Source: Micromonospora echinofusca | GTDB taxonomy: Bacteria > Actinomycetota > Actinomycetes > Mycobacteriales > Micromonosporaceae | Length of the DNA stretch: 64,000 bases | Reading direction: 5' to 3' | Assembly: GCF_900091445.1 (NCBI RefSeq) | Contig: NZ_LT607733.1 | Coordinates: 5,235,001 to 5,299,000 of the forward strand | Part shown: positions 53,110 through 64,000 of the stretch, one piece after another | Layout of the letters: each line of letters opens with the position of its first letter | Position numbering within the stretch: the stretch's first letter is position 1 | Made by a program: the position numbers and the translations under genes | The notes under the pieces: generated by a model | The model's input: the letters and a program-made list of their open reading frames with translations, nothing else | What the model was told of the DNA's origin: nothing | The model's database searches: none

Positions 53110-54231
53110 TCACGCAGCGTCGCCGGCGAGCTGCTGCTGCTTGCGCCACCGGATGCCCGCCTCCAGGAACTTGTCCAGGTCGCCGTCGAAGACCGCGGTC
53201 GGGTTGCCCGTCTCCTGCTCGGTCCGCAGATCCTTCACCATCTGGTACGGGTGCAGGACGTACGAGCGCATCTGGTCGCCCCAGGAGCCGGCGGCGTCGG
53301 TCTTCAGGCCCTGGAGCTTGGCCTGCTCCTCCTGGCGCTTGCGCTCCAGCAGCCGGGCCTGGAGCACCCGCAGCGCGGAGGCCTTGTTCTGCAGCTGGGA
53401 CTTCTCGTTCTGGCAGGTGACCACGATGCCGGTCGGGATGTGCGTGAGCCGCACGGCCGAGTCGGTGGTGTTGACGCTCTGCCCGCCCGGGCCGGAGGAG
53501 CGGTAGACGTCGACCCGCATCTCGTTCTCGGGGATCTCGATGCTGTCGGTCTGCTCGACCACCGGCAGCACCTCGACGCCGGCGAAGCTGGTCTGCCGGC
53601 GGCCCTGGTTGTCGAAGGGGCTGATCCGGACGAGCCGGTGGGTGCCCGACTCGACGCTGAGCGTGCCGTACGCGTAGGGCACCTTGACCGTGAAGGTGGC
53701 CGACTTCAGGCCCGCCTCCTCGGCGTAGGAGGTCTCGTAGACCTCCGTCGGGTAGCCGTGCCGCTCGGCCCAGCGCAGGTACATCCGCAGCAGCATCTCG
53801 GCGAAGTCCGCCGCGTCCACGCCGCCGGCGCCGGCCCGGATGGCGACGAGGGCCTCCCGGGAGTCGTACTCGCCAGAGAGCAGGGTGCGGACCTCCATCT
53901 CCTCGATGGCCTTGCCCAGCGAGGCGATCTCCGCCTCGACCTCGGTGAGCACCCCCGGGTCGGACTCCGCCTCGGCCAGTTCCAGCAGCACCTTGGCGTC
54001 GTCGAGCCCGGAACGGAGGCTGCCGAGCTTGCTGATCTCGCCGTTGACGTACGACAACTGGGAGGTCACCTGCTGGGCCTTCGCCTGGTCGTCCCACAGG
54101 TCGGGCGCGGAGGCCTCCTGCTCCAGGCGGTCCTTGTCCGCGCGCAGCCGGTCGATGTCGAGCACCGCCTCGATGTTGCGCAGGGTGGCGTCGAGGTCCT
54201 TGAGCTGTTCGGCGTAATCGGCAGCGGTCAC
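53110..54231 (-). CDS. prfB: Peptide chain release factor 2
   Basis: The 373-residue class I release factor recognises UGA and UAA. It has the SPF-type recognition motif ([21 protein letters not shown] near residue 205) and the catalytic GGQ in [17 protein letters not shown] near 248. The frame is continuous, so there is no programmed frameshift of the E. coli kind, as is usual in actinobacteria. The GTG at 54231 ([14 protein letters not shown]) fits the family length. A continuous upstream frame to 54285 is made of the repeat unit described next and is probably not translated. It heads the prfB-ftsE-ftsX-smpB order. Confidence 0.95.
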   Translation of the reverse strand: MTAADYAEQLKDLDATLRNIEAVLDIDRLRADKDRLEQEASAPDLWDDQAKAQQVTSQLSYVNGEISKLGSLRSGLDDAKVLLELAEAESDPGVLTEVEAEIASLGKAIEEMEVRTLLSGEYDSREALVAIRAGAGGVDAADFAEMLLRMYLRWAERHGYPTEVYETSYAEEAGLKSATFTVKVPYAYGTLSVESGTHRLVRISPFDNQGRRQTSFAGVEVLPVVEQTDSIEIPENEMRVDVYRSSGPGGQSVNTTDSAVRLTHIPTGIVVTCQNEKSQLQNKASALRVLQARLLERKRQEEQAKLQGLKTDAAGSWGDQMRSYVLHPYQMVKDLRTEQETGNPTAVFDGDLDKFLEAGIRWRKQQQLAGDAA

Positions 54232-54256
54232 GACAGACAAGGGTACTGCTCGTGGG

Positions 54257-54419
54257 AGGAGTGAGCTTGCGAGCCCCGCAGTCACGAGCCAAAAAGGTGC
54301 CGCTCGGGCGAGGAGTGAACCTACGAGACCCCGCAGTCACGAGCCAAAAAGGTGCCGCTCGGGCGAGGAGTGAACCTACGAGACCCCGCAGTCACGAGCC
54401 AGAAAGGTGCCGTCGGGCG
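54257..54419. repeat. Three tandem copies of a 54-55-base repeat upstream of prfB
   Basis: Copies begin at 54257, 54311 and 54366. Copies two and three are almost identical; copy one differs at a few bases. Each contains CGCAGTCACGAGCCAAAAAG then GTGCCG. Read on the minus strand each copy offers a GTG-started frame (VTAG...), so copy one extends the prfB frame artificially. The array fills the space between prfB and the PadR gene. Confidence 0.9.
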
Positions 54420-54426
54420 GGGGCGG

Positions 54427-54942
54427 TCAGCCGACCGGGGCGCTCTTCAGCCAGGACAGGGCGGCCTTGTGGTAGGCGACGGCGAACTCCAGCGCGCTGG
54501 CGTCGTACGCGTCGCCCTCCTTCTTGGCGTTCTTGACCTGCTCCCGGACCTTGGCCAGGGCCTCGGTGTGGTATTCGTTGGCCGCCGCCTGGAGGTTCTT
54601 GAGCTGGCTGGCCGAGTGCAGCTCACCGAATGCGATCCGCAGTGCGATCGGGTTGCGGATGGTGTCCCGCCCCGGCTCCTCGGCCAGCCAGCGGGAGAAT
54701 GTCCGTTTTCCCGCTGCGGTGATCGCATACGGTTGGCTGGAGCGCGGGCCGGGCTTGCCCATCCGGACCAGGCCCCGCTCGGCCAGCACCGGCAGCTCCC
54801 GGTAGACCTGGCTACGCGTCATCGACCAGTACGGCGCCAGCCGGCGCTCGGCGGCGGCCATCAACTGGCCACCTGTCATGGGGCCCTCGTGGAGCAGCCC
54901 GAGCAGGGCCGCCGCCGTGGGGTTGACTCCGGAATCCGCCAT
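54427..54942 (-). CDS. PadR-family transcriptional regulator
   Basis: The 171-residue protein has a PadR winged helix (AAALLGLLHEGPMTGGQLMAAAERRLAPYWSMTRSQVYRELPVLAERGLVRMG) with the wing GPRSSQPYAITAAGKRTFSRWL. A C-terminal helical dimerisation domain (LKNLQAAANEYHTEALAKVREQVKNAKKEG) follows. PadR proteins repress genes for small-molecule stress. The ATG at 54942 is the family-like start. It is not divergent from a clear target; the tryptophan dioxygenase gene lies 139 bases upstream in the same direction. Confidence 0.88.
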   Translation of the reverse strand: MADSGVNPTAAALLGLLHEGPMTGGQLMAAAERRLAPYWSMTRSQVYRELPVLAERGLVRMGKPGPRSSQPYAITAAGKRTFSRWLAEEPGRDTIRNPIALRIAFGELHSASQLKNLQAAANEYHTEALAKVREQVKNAKKEGDAYDASALEFAVAYHKAALSWLKSAPVG

Positions 54943-55081
54943 GCCCCTCACGCTGCCACTTTGCCGACCCCGCGTCCAGGATTTGGCATTTTCGCCACCC
55001 GGTCGGGTTCCTATGTGCACTGTCGGCGCGAGACAGTCCGTCGGGGAGGCGAGCGGACGGTCCCCCGGGGAGCCCCGGGGG

Positions 55082-55885
55082 TCACAGTCGGCTACGCAGC
55101 TCCCACAGCTCCGGGTAGAACCGGGTCTCCACGCGCGAGCGCAGGTACGCCCCGCCCGCCGAGCCCCCGGTGCCGGGCTTCGTGCCGATCTGCCGCTCGG
55201 CCATCAGCACGTGCCGGGCCCGCCACAGCGAGAACGCCTGGTCGTGGGCGACCAGCGCCTCCGCGAGGTCCCACAGCGGCCCGAACCGCTCCCGGTCCCC
55301 CGCGATGGTGGCGTACGCGGCGAAGCGCGACTCCTCCTCGGCGACGTCGAAGCCGGCCCTGCCGAGCACGGCCAGGAAGCCGTCCCAGAGGCTCGGCTCG
55401 GCCAGCCGCCGCTCCAGGCGCTCCCGCTCGGCCTCGGGCAGGCCCCGGAAACGGCGCAGGTAGTCCGGGTCCTTCAGGCCGGAGAGGAACTCGATCTCCC
55501 GGAACTGGGCGGACTGGAAGCCCGAGGCCGGGGCGAGCTTGGTGCGGAAGGCCAGGAAGTCCTGCGGGGTCATCGTGTCGATCACGTCGACCTGACCGAT
55601 CAGGACCCGCTCCACCACGTGGCAACGCTCCAGCCGCACCCGGGGCAGGTAGGTCTCGCCGGCGAGCAGCCGGTCCCGGGCGTCGGTCAGCTCCGCGAGC
55701 AGCAGCTTGAACCACAGCTCGTAGACCTGGTGGATGGTGATGAAGAGCAGCTCGTCGTGGGAAGCCGGGTCGGACTCCGGCACCTGGGCGGCCAGCAGGT
55801 CGGCCAGCCGGAGGTAGTCGGTGTAGGTGAGCAGGCCACCCTGCTCGCCGAAGTGGGGATCCTGCGCGGGGGTGGGGTGGGTCAC
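55082..55885 (-). CDS. kynA: Tryptophan 2,3-dioxygenase
   Basis: The 267-residue haem enzyme opens the indole ring of L-Trp, the first step of the kynurenine pathway. It has LLTYTDYLRLADLLAAQ, ELLFITIHQVYELWFKLLLAEL (substrate-side His), TPQDFLAFRTKLAPASGFQSAQFREIEFLSG and the axial-His region LWRARHVLMAERQIGTKPGTGGSAG. The motifs are complete. The GTG at 55885 is chosen because a longer frame would run into the terminator hairpin. No other kynurenine genes are adjacent. In actinomycetes this step also supplies precursors for antibiotics. Confidence 0.93.
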   Translation of the reverse strand: MTHPTPAQDPHFGEQGGLLTYTDYLRLADLLAAQVPESDPASHDELLFITIHQVYELWFKLLLAELTDARDRLLAGETYLPRVRLERCHVVERVLIGQVDVIDTMTPQDFLAFRTKLAPASGFQSAQFREIEFLSGLKDPDYLRRFRGLPEAERERLERRLAEPSLWDGFLAVLGRAGFDVAEEESRFAAYATIAGDRERFGPLWDLAEALVAHDQAFSLWRARHVLMAERQIGTKPGTGGSAGGAYLRSRVETRFYPELWELRSRL

Positions 55886-55941
55886 AGCGGCCACGGTACC
55901 GCCGTACGGCTGCCCCCGCCTCTCCCCGGTAGGGGTGCGGG

Positions 55942-55985
55942 GAAGGGCCCCCTCCCGTGCGCTCGACGACGGGAGAGGGCCCTTC
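55942..55985. terminator. Hairpin between pruA and the tryptophan dioxygenase gene
   Basis: GAAGGGCCCCCTCCCGT pairs with ACGGGAGAGGGCCCTTC, 16 of 17 positions matched, loop of 10 bases. It lies 9 bases past the pruA stop. Confidence 0.75.
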
Positions 55986-55993
55986 GGCACGCC

Positions 55994-57622
<1,629 letters not shown>

Positions 57623-57976
57623 CAAGGCTCCTGGCGATCTCGGCAGCGGTGGCGAAACCGGACCCGCGGGCACCGGCCGGACGACCGGCGCCGACGCCGC
57701 GCCGGGTTCACCGGTCGCGACAGCGGGGCCTTTCCCGATTCTTCCACGCCCCGCCCTCACCGCCGTCCCACCCGTGGCCGTCGCCACCGCGGCGCCGCCC
57801 CGCGCCCGGCTTCGTCGATCGAAGGCTCCTCCGCCGGGGCCGGCGGGCTCATCGACTCCGGCCCCGGGTCGGCGGCGGGAGGGCGGGCACGGGGGCCCGG
57901 GGGTCGTGGACGCGTACGCTGGGTGGCCGGTGAACTGCCGGCCCACCGGGGCCGGGCGTCCGTCGGAGGGAACACG
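57623..57976. other. 354-base divergent intergenic region
   Basis: This region lies between pruA (minus) and the membrane protein gene (plus). It is very GC-rich, with no repeat, hairpin or promoter match that I can support. It should hold both promoters. Confidence 0.5.
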
Positions 57977-59089
57977 ATGACCAAGCAGCCCGGCAGCTCC
58001 GCAGCCGCGGAGTCGGACCGGTCGGCGTCGGCCGCCGACGCCGCCACGACGGACGCCGTCGGGGACGCCGCCACCGAAGCGCAGGACGCCACCGGCGCCG
58101 GACCGGTGGACACGACCGACGCCCCCGGCGCCGGGCCCTCCGCCGACCCGCGGGACGGGACGGCCGGGGCGCTCGCGCCCGGGGCCCCGGTGCTCGCCCT
58201 GCTGGCCCTCGGGTGGCTCGCCGCGATGCTCTTCTCGACCCGCGAGGTGATCAGCTCGGCGGCAGCCGGGCTCACCGCCATCAGCCTCTCCGCGTTCGCC
58301 CTGCCGGGGGTGATCTCGGCCGCGCTGGTCGCGGGCGCCAGCTTCGCCCTCTTCGGCGTGGACCTGCTCGCCCGCCGGGGCACCGACCGGGCCACCCTGC
58401 GCTTCCTGGCGGCCATCGGCACCGGCCTGCTCGTCGGGCTCGCCGCCGCGTTCGCGATCAACCTGACGTACGCCGACAACGCGACCACCAACGTGATCGC
58501 CGCCACCACCGCCGCCGCCGCGACCATCGGCGGAGCCGTCGCCGGCGCCCGCAGCGGGTCCGTGGTCGGGGCCGTGGTGGCCGCCGCCCTCGGCACGCTG
58601 ATCTTCGTGGTGGCCTTCAGCCAGGCCCGCGACCCGCTCTTCGACCTGTTCGGCAGCGGCGACGGCCAGGAGTCGCTGCTGAGCGCGGCCAAGTGGGTCT
58701 CGCGCACCGAGTCCCTGCTCGCCGGCCTGGTGGCCGGGCTGCTGGCCTTCGGATACCTGACCCTGGCCCGCCGTCGGGCCGCCCGGCTCGACGCGGCGGC
58801 GCCCACGCCCCGCTGGCCCGCCTACCTGCTGGCCGGGGCCGGCCCGGGCCTGCTCCTGCTCGTGGCCGAGGTGATCATCCGGGTCGGCGGGCGGTCCCTG
58901 CTCGACCTGGCCGGTGCGCTGAGCGAGGCGGACGCGGTGGCCCAGACCTCGCTGGGCACCTCCCGGATCGACAACGCGATCTGGGTGCTCTTCGTCGGCG
59001 CCCTGACCGCGATGATCGCCTTCGGCCGCACCCTGGGGCCGGCCCACGCCGACGACGACGAGCCGGCCGAGGCCGCGCCTACCCGCTGA
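57977..59089 (+). CDS. Polytopic membrane protein with acidic Ala/Thr-rich N-terminus
   Basis: The 370-residue protein has a disordered acidic start (residues 1-70, many Ala/Asp/Thr/Gly) and about eight transmembrane segments from residue 72 (VLALLALGWLAAMLF) to 350 (IWVLFVGALTAMIAFG). It includes a Gly/Ala-rich segment near 180-210 that could pack helices closely. A small charged loop EVIIRVGGRSLLDLAG lies near residue 300. I recognise no family. The ATG has CGGAGGGA upstream. It is conserved-looking but unassigned. Confidence 0.7.
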   Translation: MTKQPGSSAAAESDRSASAADAATTDAVGDAATEAQDATGAGPVDTTDAPGAGPSADPRDGTAGALAPGAPVLALLALGWLAAMLFSTREVISSAAAGLTAISLSAFALPGVISAALVAGASFALFGVDLLARRGTDRATLRFLAAIGTGLLVGLAAAFAINLTYADNATTNVIAATTAAAATIGGAVAGARSGSVVGAVVAAALGTLIFVVAFSQARDPLFDLFGSGDGQESLLSAAKWVSRTESLLAGLVAGLLAFGYLTLARRRAARLDAAAPTPRWPAYLLAGAGPGLLLLVAEVIIRVGGRSLLDLAGALSEADAVAQTSLGTSRIDNAIWVLFVGALTAMIAFGRTLGPAHADDDEPAEAAPTR

Positions 59090-59112
59090 CCCGGGCACCC
59101 GCCACGCCGCTG

Positions 59113-59177
59113 GCGGCGGTCGGCGCCCCGTCGGTGCGGGCGGCGGTCGGCGCCCGCACGGTGCGGGCGGCGGTCGG
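59113..59177. repeat. 27-base tandem repeat, about 2.4 copies
   Basis: Copies of GCGGCGGTCGGCGCCC... begin at 59113, 59140 and 59167, an exact 27-base spacing. The last copy is cut off by the stop of the convergent gene at 59178. It lies between two convergent genes. Confidence 0.8.
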
Positions 59178-59687
59178 TCAGGAGGCGGCGCGCAGCAGCA
59201 GGTCCAGCTCGGTGACGTCGTACCACTCCAGCTCGTGGTCCTCGGCACCGTCGACCGTGAACTGCGCGTCCGCGTCGCCGGCCAGGGCCTCGGTGACCAC
59301 CTCCGTCGCGGCGGTGACGTCCTCGACCGCGTCGACGCCGTCCACGTGGACGGCCGCGACGGCGCCGACCGGCACGGGGTCGCCCAGCTCGACCGCGCTG
59401 GAGCCCAGCTCCCCGTCGCCCCGGGCCACCGCCGAGGCGGGCAGGTCCACCGAGACGACCACCCGGCGGCGGGGCGCGTCCGGGTCGGCCCGCAGCAGCT
59501 GCAACGCGTCCTGGGCGGCCCGCGTGAAGGCGACGTACTCCAGCTCCTCCTCGTCGCCCTCGGCGTACCACTCGCGCAGCGTGGGGGTCACCGCGTGCGC
59601 GGCGGCCACCGGCAGCCCGGGGCCGCGCAGGAGGGTCAGCATCGGAACGGTCGCCGGCACGTACACCCGGACAAGCTGCTCGGTCAC
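59178..59687 (-). CDS. Conserved actinobacterial hypothetical protein (DUF6912-like)
   Basis: The 169-residue soluble protein begins [20 protein letters not shown] and contains [54 protein letters not shown] and a C-terminal [15 protein letters not shown]. This pattern occurs across actinobacteria close to secA in what is often called DUF6912; the family name is from memory. It has no predicted catalytic motif. The start may be GTG or ATG at 59687. Confidence 0.7.
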   Translation of the reverse strand: MTEQLVRVYVPATVPMLTLLRGPGLPVAAAHAVTPTLREWYAEGDEEELEYVAFTRAAQDALQLLRADPDAPRRRVVVSVDLPASAVARGDGELGSSAVELGDPVPVGAVAAVHVDGVDAVEDVTAATEVVTEALAGDADAQFTVDGAEDHELEWYDVTELDLLLRAAS

Positions 59688-59901
59688 CGGTCGTCTCCCC
59701 GCTCAGGTTCCGCGCCGGCCTCCGCCGGTCCCGGCCGATCATGCCCTATCCCGTGACCGTCATACACCGCGACCTGTGCGGGCGGAAGCGCACCGCCGGT
59801 GTGTCCCGGGAAGGCGTCGCCGCAGGTCGCGACCCGTCGGCTGGGCCACGTCGGTGGTCGGTGGCAAACTGAACCAAACGACGCCAACCCCGGGGGTTCT
59901 C

Positions 59902-60129
59902 GTGGAGCCGAGGTTCCTGCTGCTCTCCGACGTGGCCACCGAGCTGAACGTGTCGGACTCGCAGGTCTACCACATGGTGCGCAGCGGCGAGCTGCCCGCG
60001 ATCAAGATCGGCGGGCGCGGCCAGTGGCGCGTGGAGCGCGCCCGGCTGGAGGAGTACATCGAGCGCAAGTACGCCGAGACGGCCGAGTGGGTGCGGAGCA
60101 ACCCGCTGACCGAACGCGACCCGGAGTAA
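59902..60129 (+). CDS. BldC/excisionase-type helix-turn-helix protein
   Basis: The 75-residue protein is a single winged helix of the MerR/excisionase type: LLLSDVATELNVSDSQVYHMVRSGELPAIKIGGRGQWRVERARLEEYIERKYAETAEW. The GGRGQWRVER wing is typical of actinobacterial proteins found near secA; it is not a phage excisionase, as no integrase is near. It starts at GTG 59902 after GGGGG. It probably binds DNA as a small regulator related to BldC. Confidence 0.85.
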   Translation: MEPRFLLLSDVATELNVSDSQVYHMVRSGELPAIKIGGRGQWRVERARLEEYIERKYAETAEWVRSNPLTERDPE

Positions 60130-60234
60130 CCGGGCCGATCCGAAGGGCATTGACCGCAGGCTCTGCCATGCCCGAGAATGGAGCCCGTCGAAGGCAAACG
60201 AAAGCAAACGTAGGAATCATGGGAGGACCCCCGG

Positions 60235-60828
60235 ATGACCGACCCCCGCCGTCCCGGGCCGGCGCGGCCTCCCGTCCGGCTGCGCCCCGCCCCCTCGTTC
60301 GAGCCGCCGTTCACCGACGACGACGCCGCCCACTGGCCGGCCCCGGGCCACGCCCAGCTCGTGCTCGACCTGTTCGAGCCGGCCCGACGCGAGGCCGACC
60401 GGCCGCTCGGCCGCCGGCAGCGACCCGCGCCGACCGGCCCCGGCCGGCGCACCGCCCCGCTGCCGCTCGACGCGCTCGTGACCGCCACCCCCGAGGCGAC
60501 CCGGGCCGCGCACCGCTTCGTCAGCACCTGCCTAGAGGTGATCAACGGATACCGCCCGCCCGGGCAGCTCAGGCCGCTGCTCGACCCGTCCCGGGCCGCC
60601 GGGCTGCTGCCCGAGCTGGCCCGCGCCACCGCCCGCTCCGGTCCGGTCCGCCGCCGGTCGACCCGGCCGGCCGTACGCCTGCGTCGGCTGCGGGTCTGCG
60701 AGCCGCGCGCCGCCGCCGTCGAGGTCGCCGCGGTCCTCGCCGGCGCGGGCGGGCGCACCTGGGCGATGGCGCTGCGCCTGGAGCACCGCCGAGGCAGCTG
60801 GCTCTGCACGGCCCTACAGGTGCTCTGA
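60235..60828 (+). CDS. Rv3235-family protein (DUF6459-like)
   Basis: The 197-residue protein has a Pro/Arg-rich N-terminus and a C-terminal alpha-beta domain with AAHRFVSTCLEVINGYRPPGQLRPLLDP, RLRRLRVCEPRAAAVEVAAVL and WAMALRLEHRRGSWLCTALQVL. This matches the Rv3235 family of actinobacteria, whose fold is NTF2/wing-like and whose function is unknown. Its location beside secA agrees with mycobacterial synteny (secA1 is Rv3240c). It is convergent with secA. Confidence 0.8.
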   Translation: MTDPRRPGPARPPVRLRPAPSFEPPFTDDDAAHWPAPGHAQLVLDLFEPARREADRPLGRRQRPAPTGPGRRTAPLPLDALVTATPEATRAAHRFVSTCLEVINGYRPPGQLRPLLDPSRAAGLLPELARATARSGPVRRRSTRPAVRLRRLRVCEPRAAAVEVAAVLAGAGGRTWAMALRLEHRRGSWLCTALQVL

Positions 60829-60875
60829 GCTACCGGGCTTCGGCCACGGCGCCCGGACGTTCGCCGAGACGGAAG

Positions 60876-60905
60876 CGAGCCGTGGTCCACGAGGACCACG
60901 GCTCG
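60876..60905. terminator. Bidirectional terminator hairpin
   Basis: CGAGCCGTGGTCC, loop ACGA, then the exact 13-base complement, placed between the convergent Rv3235-family and secA genes. Confidence 0.8.
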
Positions 60906-60941
60906 ACTGCTCCGGCGGGCGCGGGCCCGCTCAACTGCTTG

Positions 60942-63863
<2,922 letters not shown>

Positions 63864-64000
63864 GGATCAACGCTCCCCTAGACAGTCTCGAACCATCGTA
63901 GGCGCTCCATCGGCGCGATGGTCACTGGTGGCGGCCCTCCGAGTCGGCGAAACCGACATAATATGCCCGGCACGCGCACGCGCCGCCGAAATCCGGTTAC

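Noticed and set aside
53110..54285. Programmed +1 frameshift in prfB
   Set aside because: The frame is continuous with no in-frame UGA near codon 26, so the E. coli-type autoregulation is absent.

Overview
The window is very GC-rich DNA (mostly near or above 70 % G+C) with dense genes and frequent GTG starts and ATGA/GTGA overlaps. It looks like chromosomal DNA of a filamentous actinobacterium, most likely Micromonosporaceae. Supporting this are an aculeacin-A-acylase orthologue (known from Actinoplanes utahensis), a TipA-type regulator, a tuberculostearate-type 10-methyl fatty acid gene pair, and a prfB-ftsE-ftsX-smpB-ssrA block in the usual actinobacterial order. The genus is an inference.

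Layout. 0-3.4 kb: a secreted protein (cut by the window edge), a von Willebrand A membrane protein, and a four-gene minus-strand operon with two globin-like proteins that appear to have lost their haem ligand. 3.6-5.5 kb: an HTH-DUF5919 regulator coupled to an inositol-monophosphatase-like enzyme. 5.3-14.7 kb: an accessory region. It holds a markedly low-GC insert with a 1007-residue PHP-plus-ABC/SMC ATPase (TrlF-like), then a PLD-helicase-DUF3427 protein overlapping an HNH nuclease with a phosphorothioate-DNA-binding-type N-terminus, an orphan XRE antitoxin-like protein and an orphan DarG-like macrodomain. I read this as a defence island. 14.8-21.5 kb: a phosphotransferase, a Bcr/CflA efflux pump divergent from a MarR regulator with a perfect palindrome between them, and small membrane or hypothetical proteins including a YidD-like protein.

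21.7-30.9 kb: aculeacin-type acylase, a gutted sugar-kinase pseudogene, a monooxygenase, tipA, a two-gene unit with a PD-(D/E)XK-like protein, and an ArsR/SRPBCC pair. 31-34.7 kb: methyltransferase plus FAD oxidoreductase for 10-methyl fatty acids, DUF427 and DinB-like proteins. 35-41.8 kb: MoxR-type ATPase with VWA partner, a membrane protein and a LuxR two-component system. 41.8-50 kb: metabolic genes (two aldo/keto reductases, PhyH dioxygenase, MTA phosphorylase, benzoylformate decarboxylase), tRNA-Ala(GGC), YqgE and a lipoprotein. 50.2-54.3 kb: tmRNA, smpB, ftsX, ftsE, prfB, then tandem repeats. 54.4-64 kb: PadR regulator, tryptophan 2,3-dioxygenase, pruA, conserved actinobacterial proteins and secA.

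How the genes work together. The housekeeping part links ribosome rescue (ssrA/smpB), translation termination (prfB), division-linked cell-wall hydrolysis (ftsEX) and Sec export (secA). The accessory part is best explained as genome defence. The most interesting candidate system is the helicase-nuclease pair at 9260-13188. All functional statements rest on motif recognition by eye; no database search was run.
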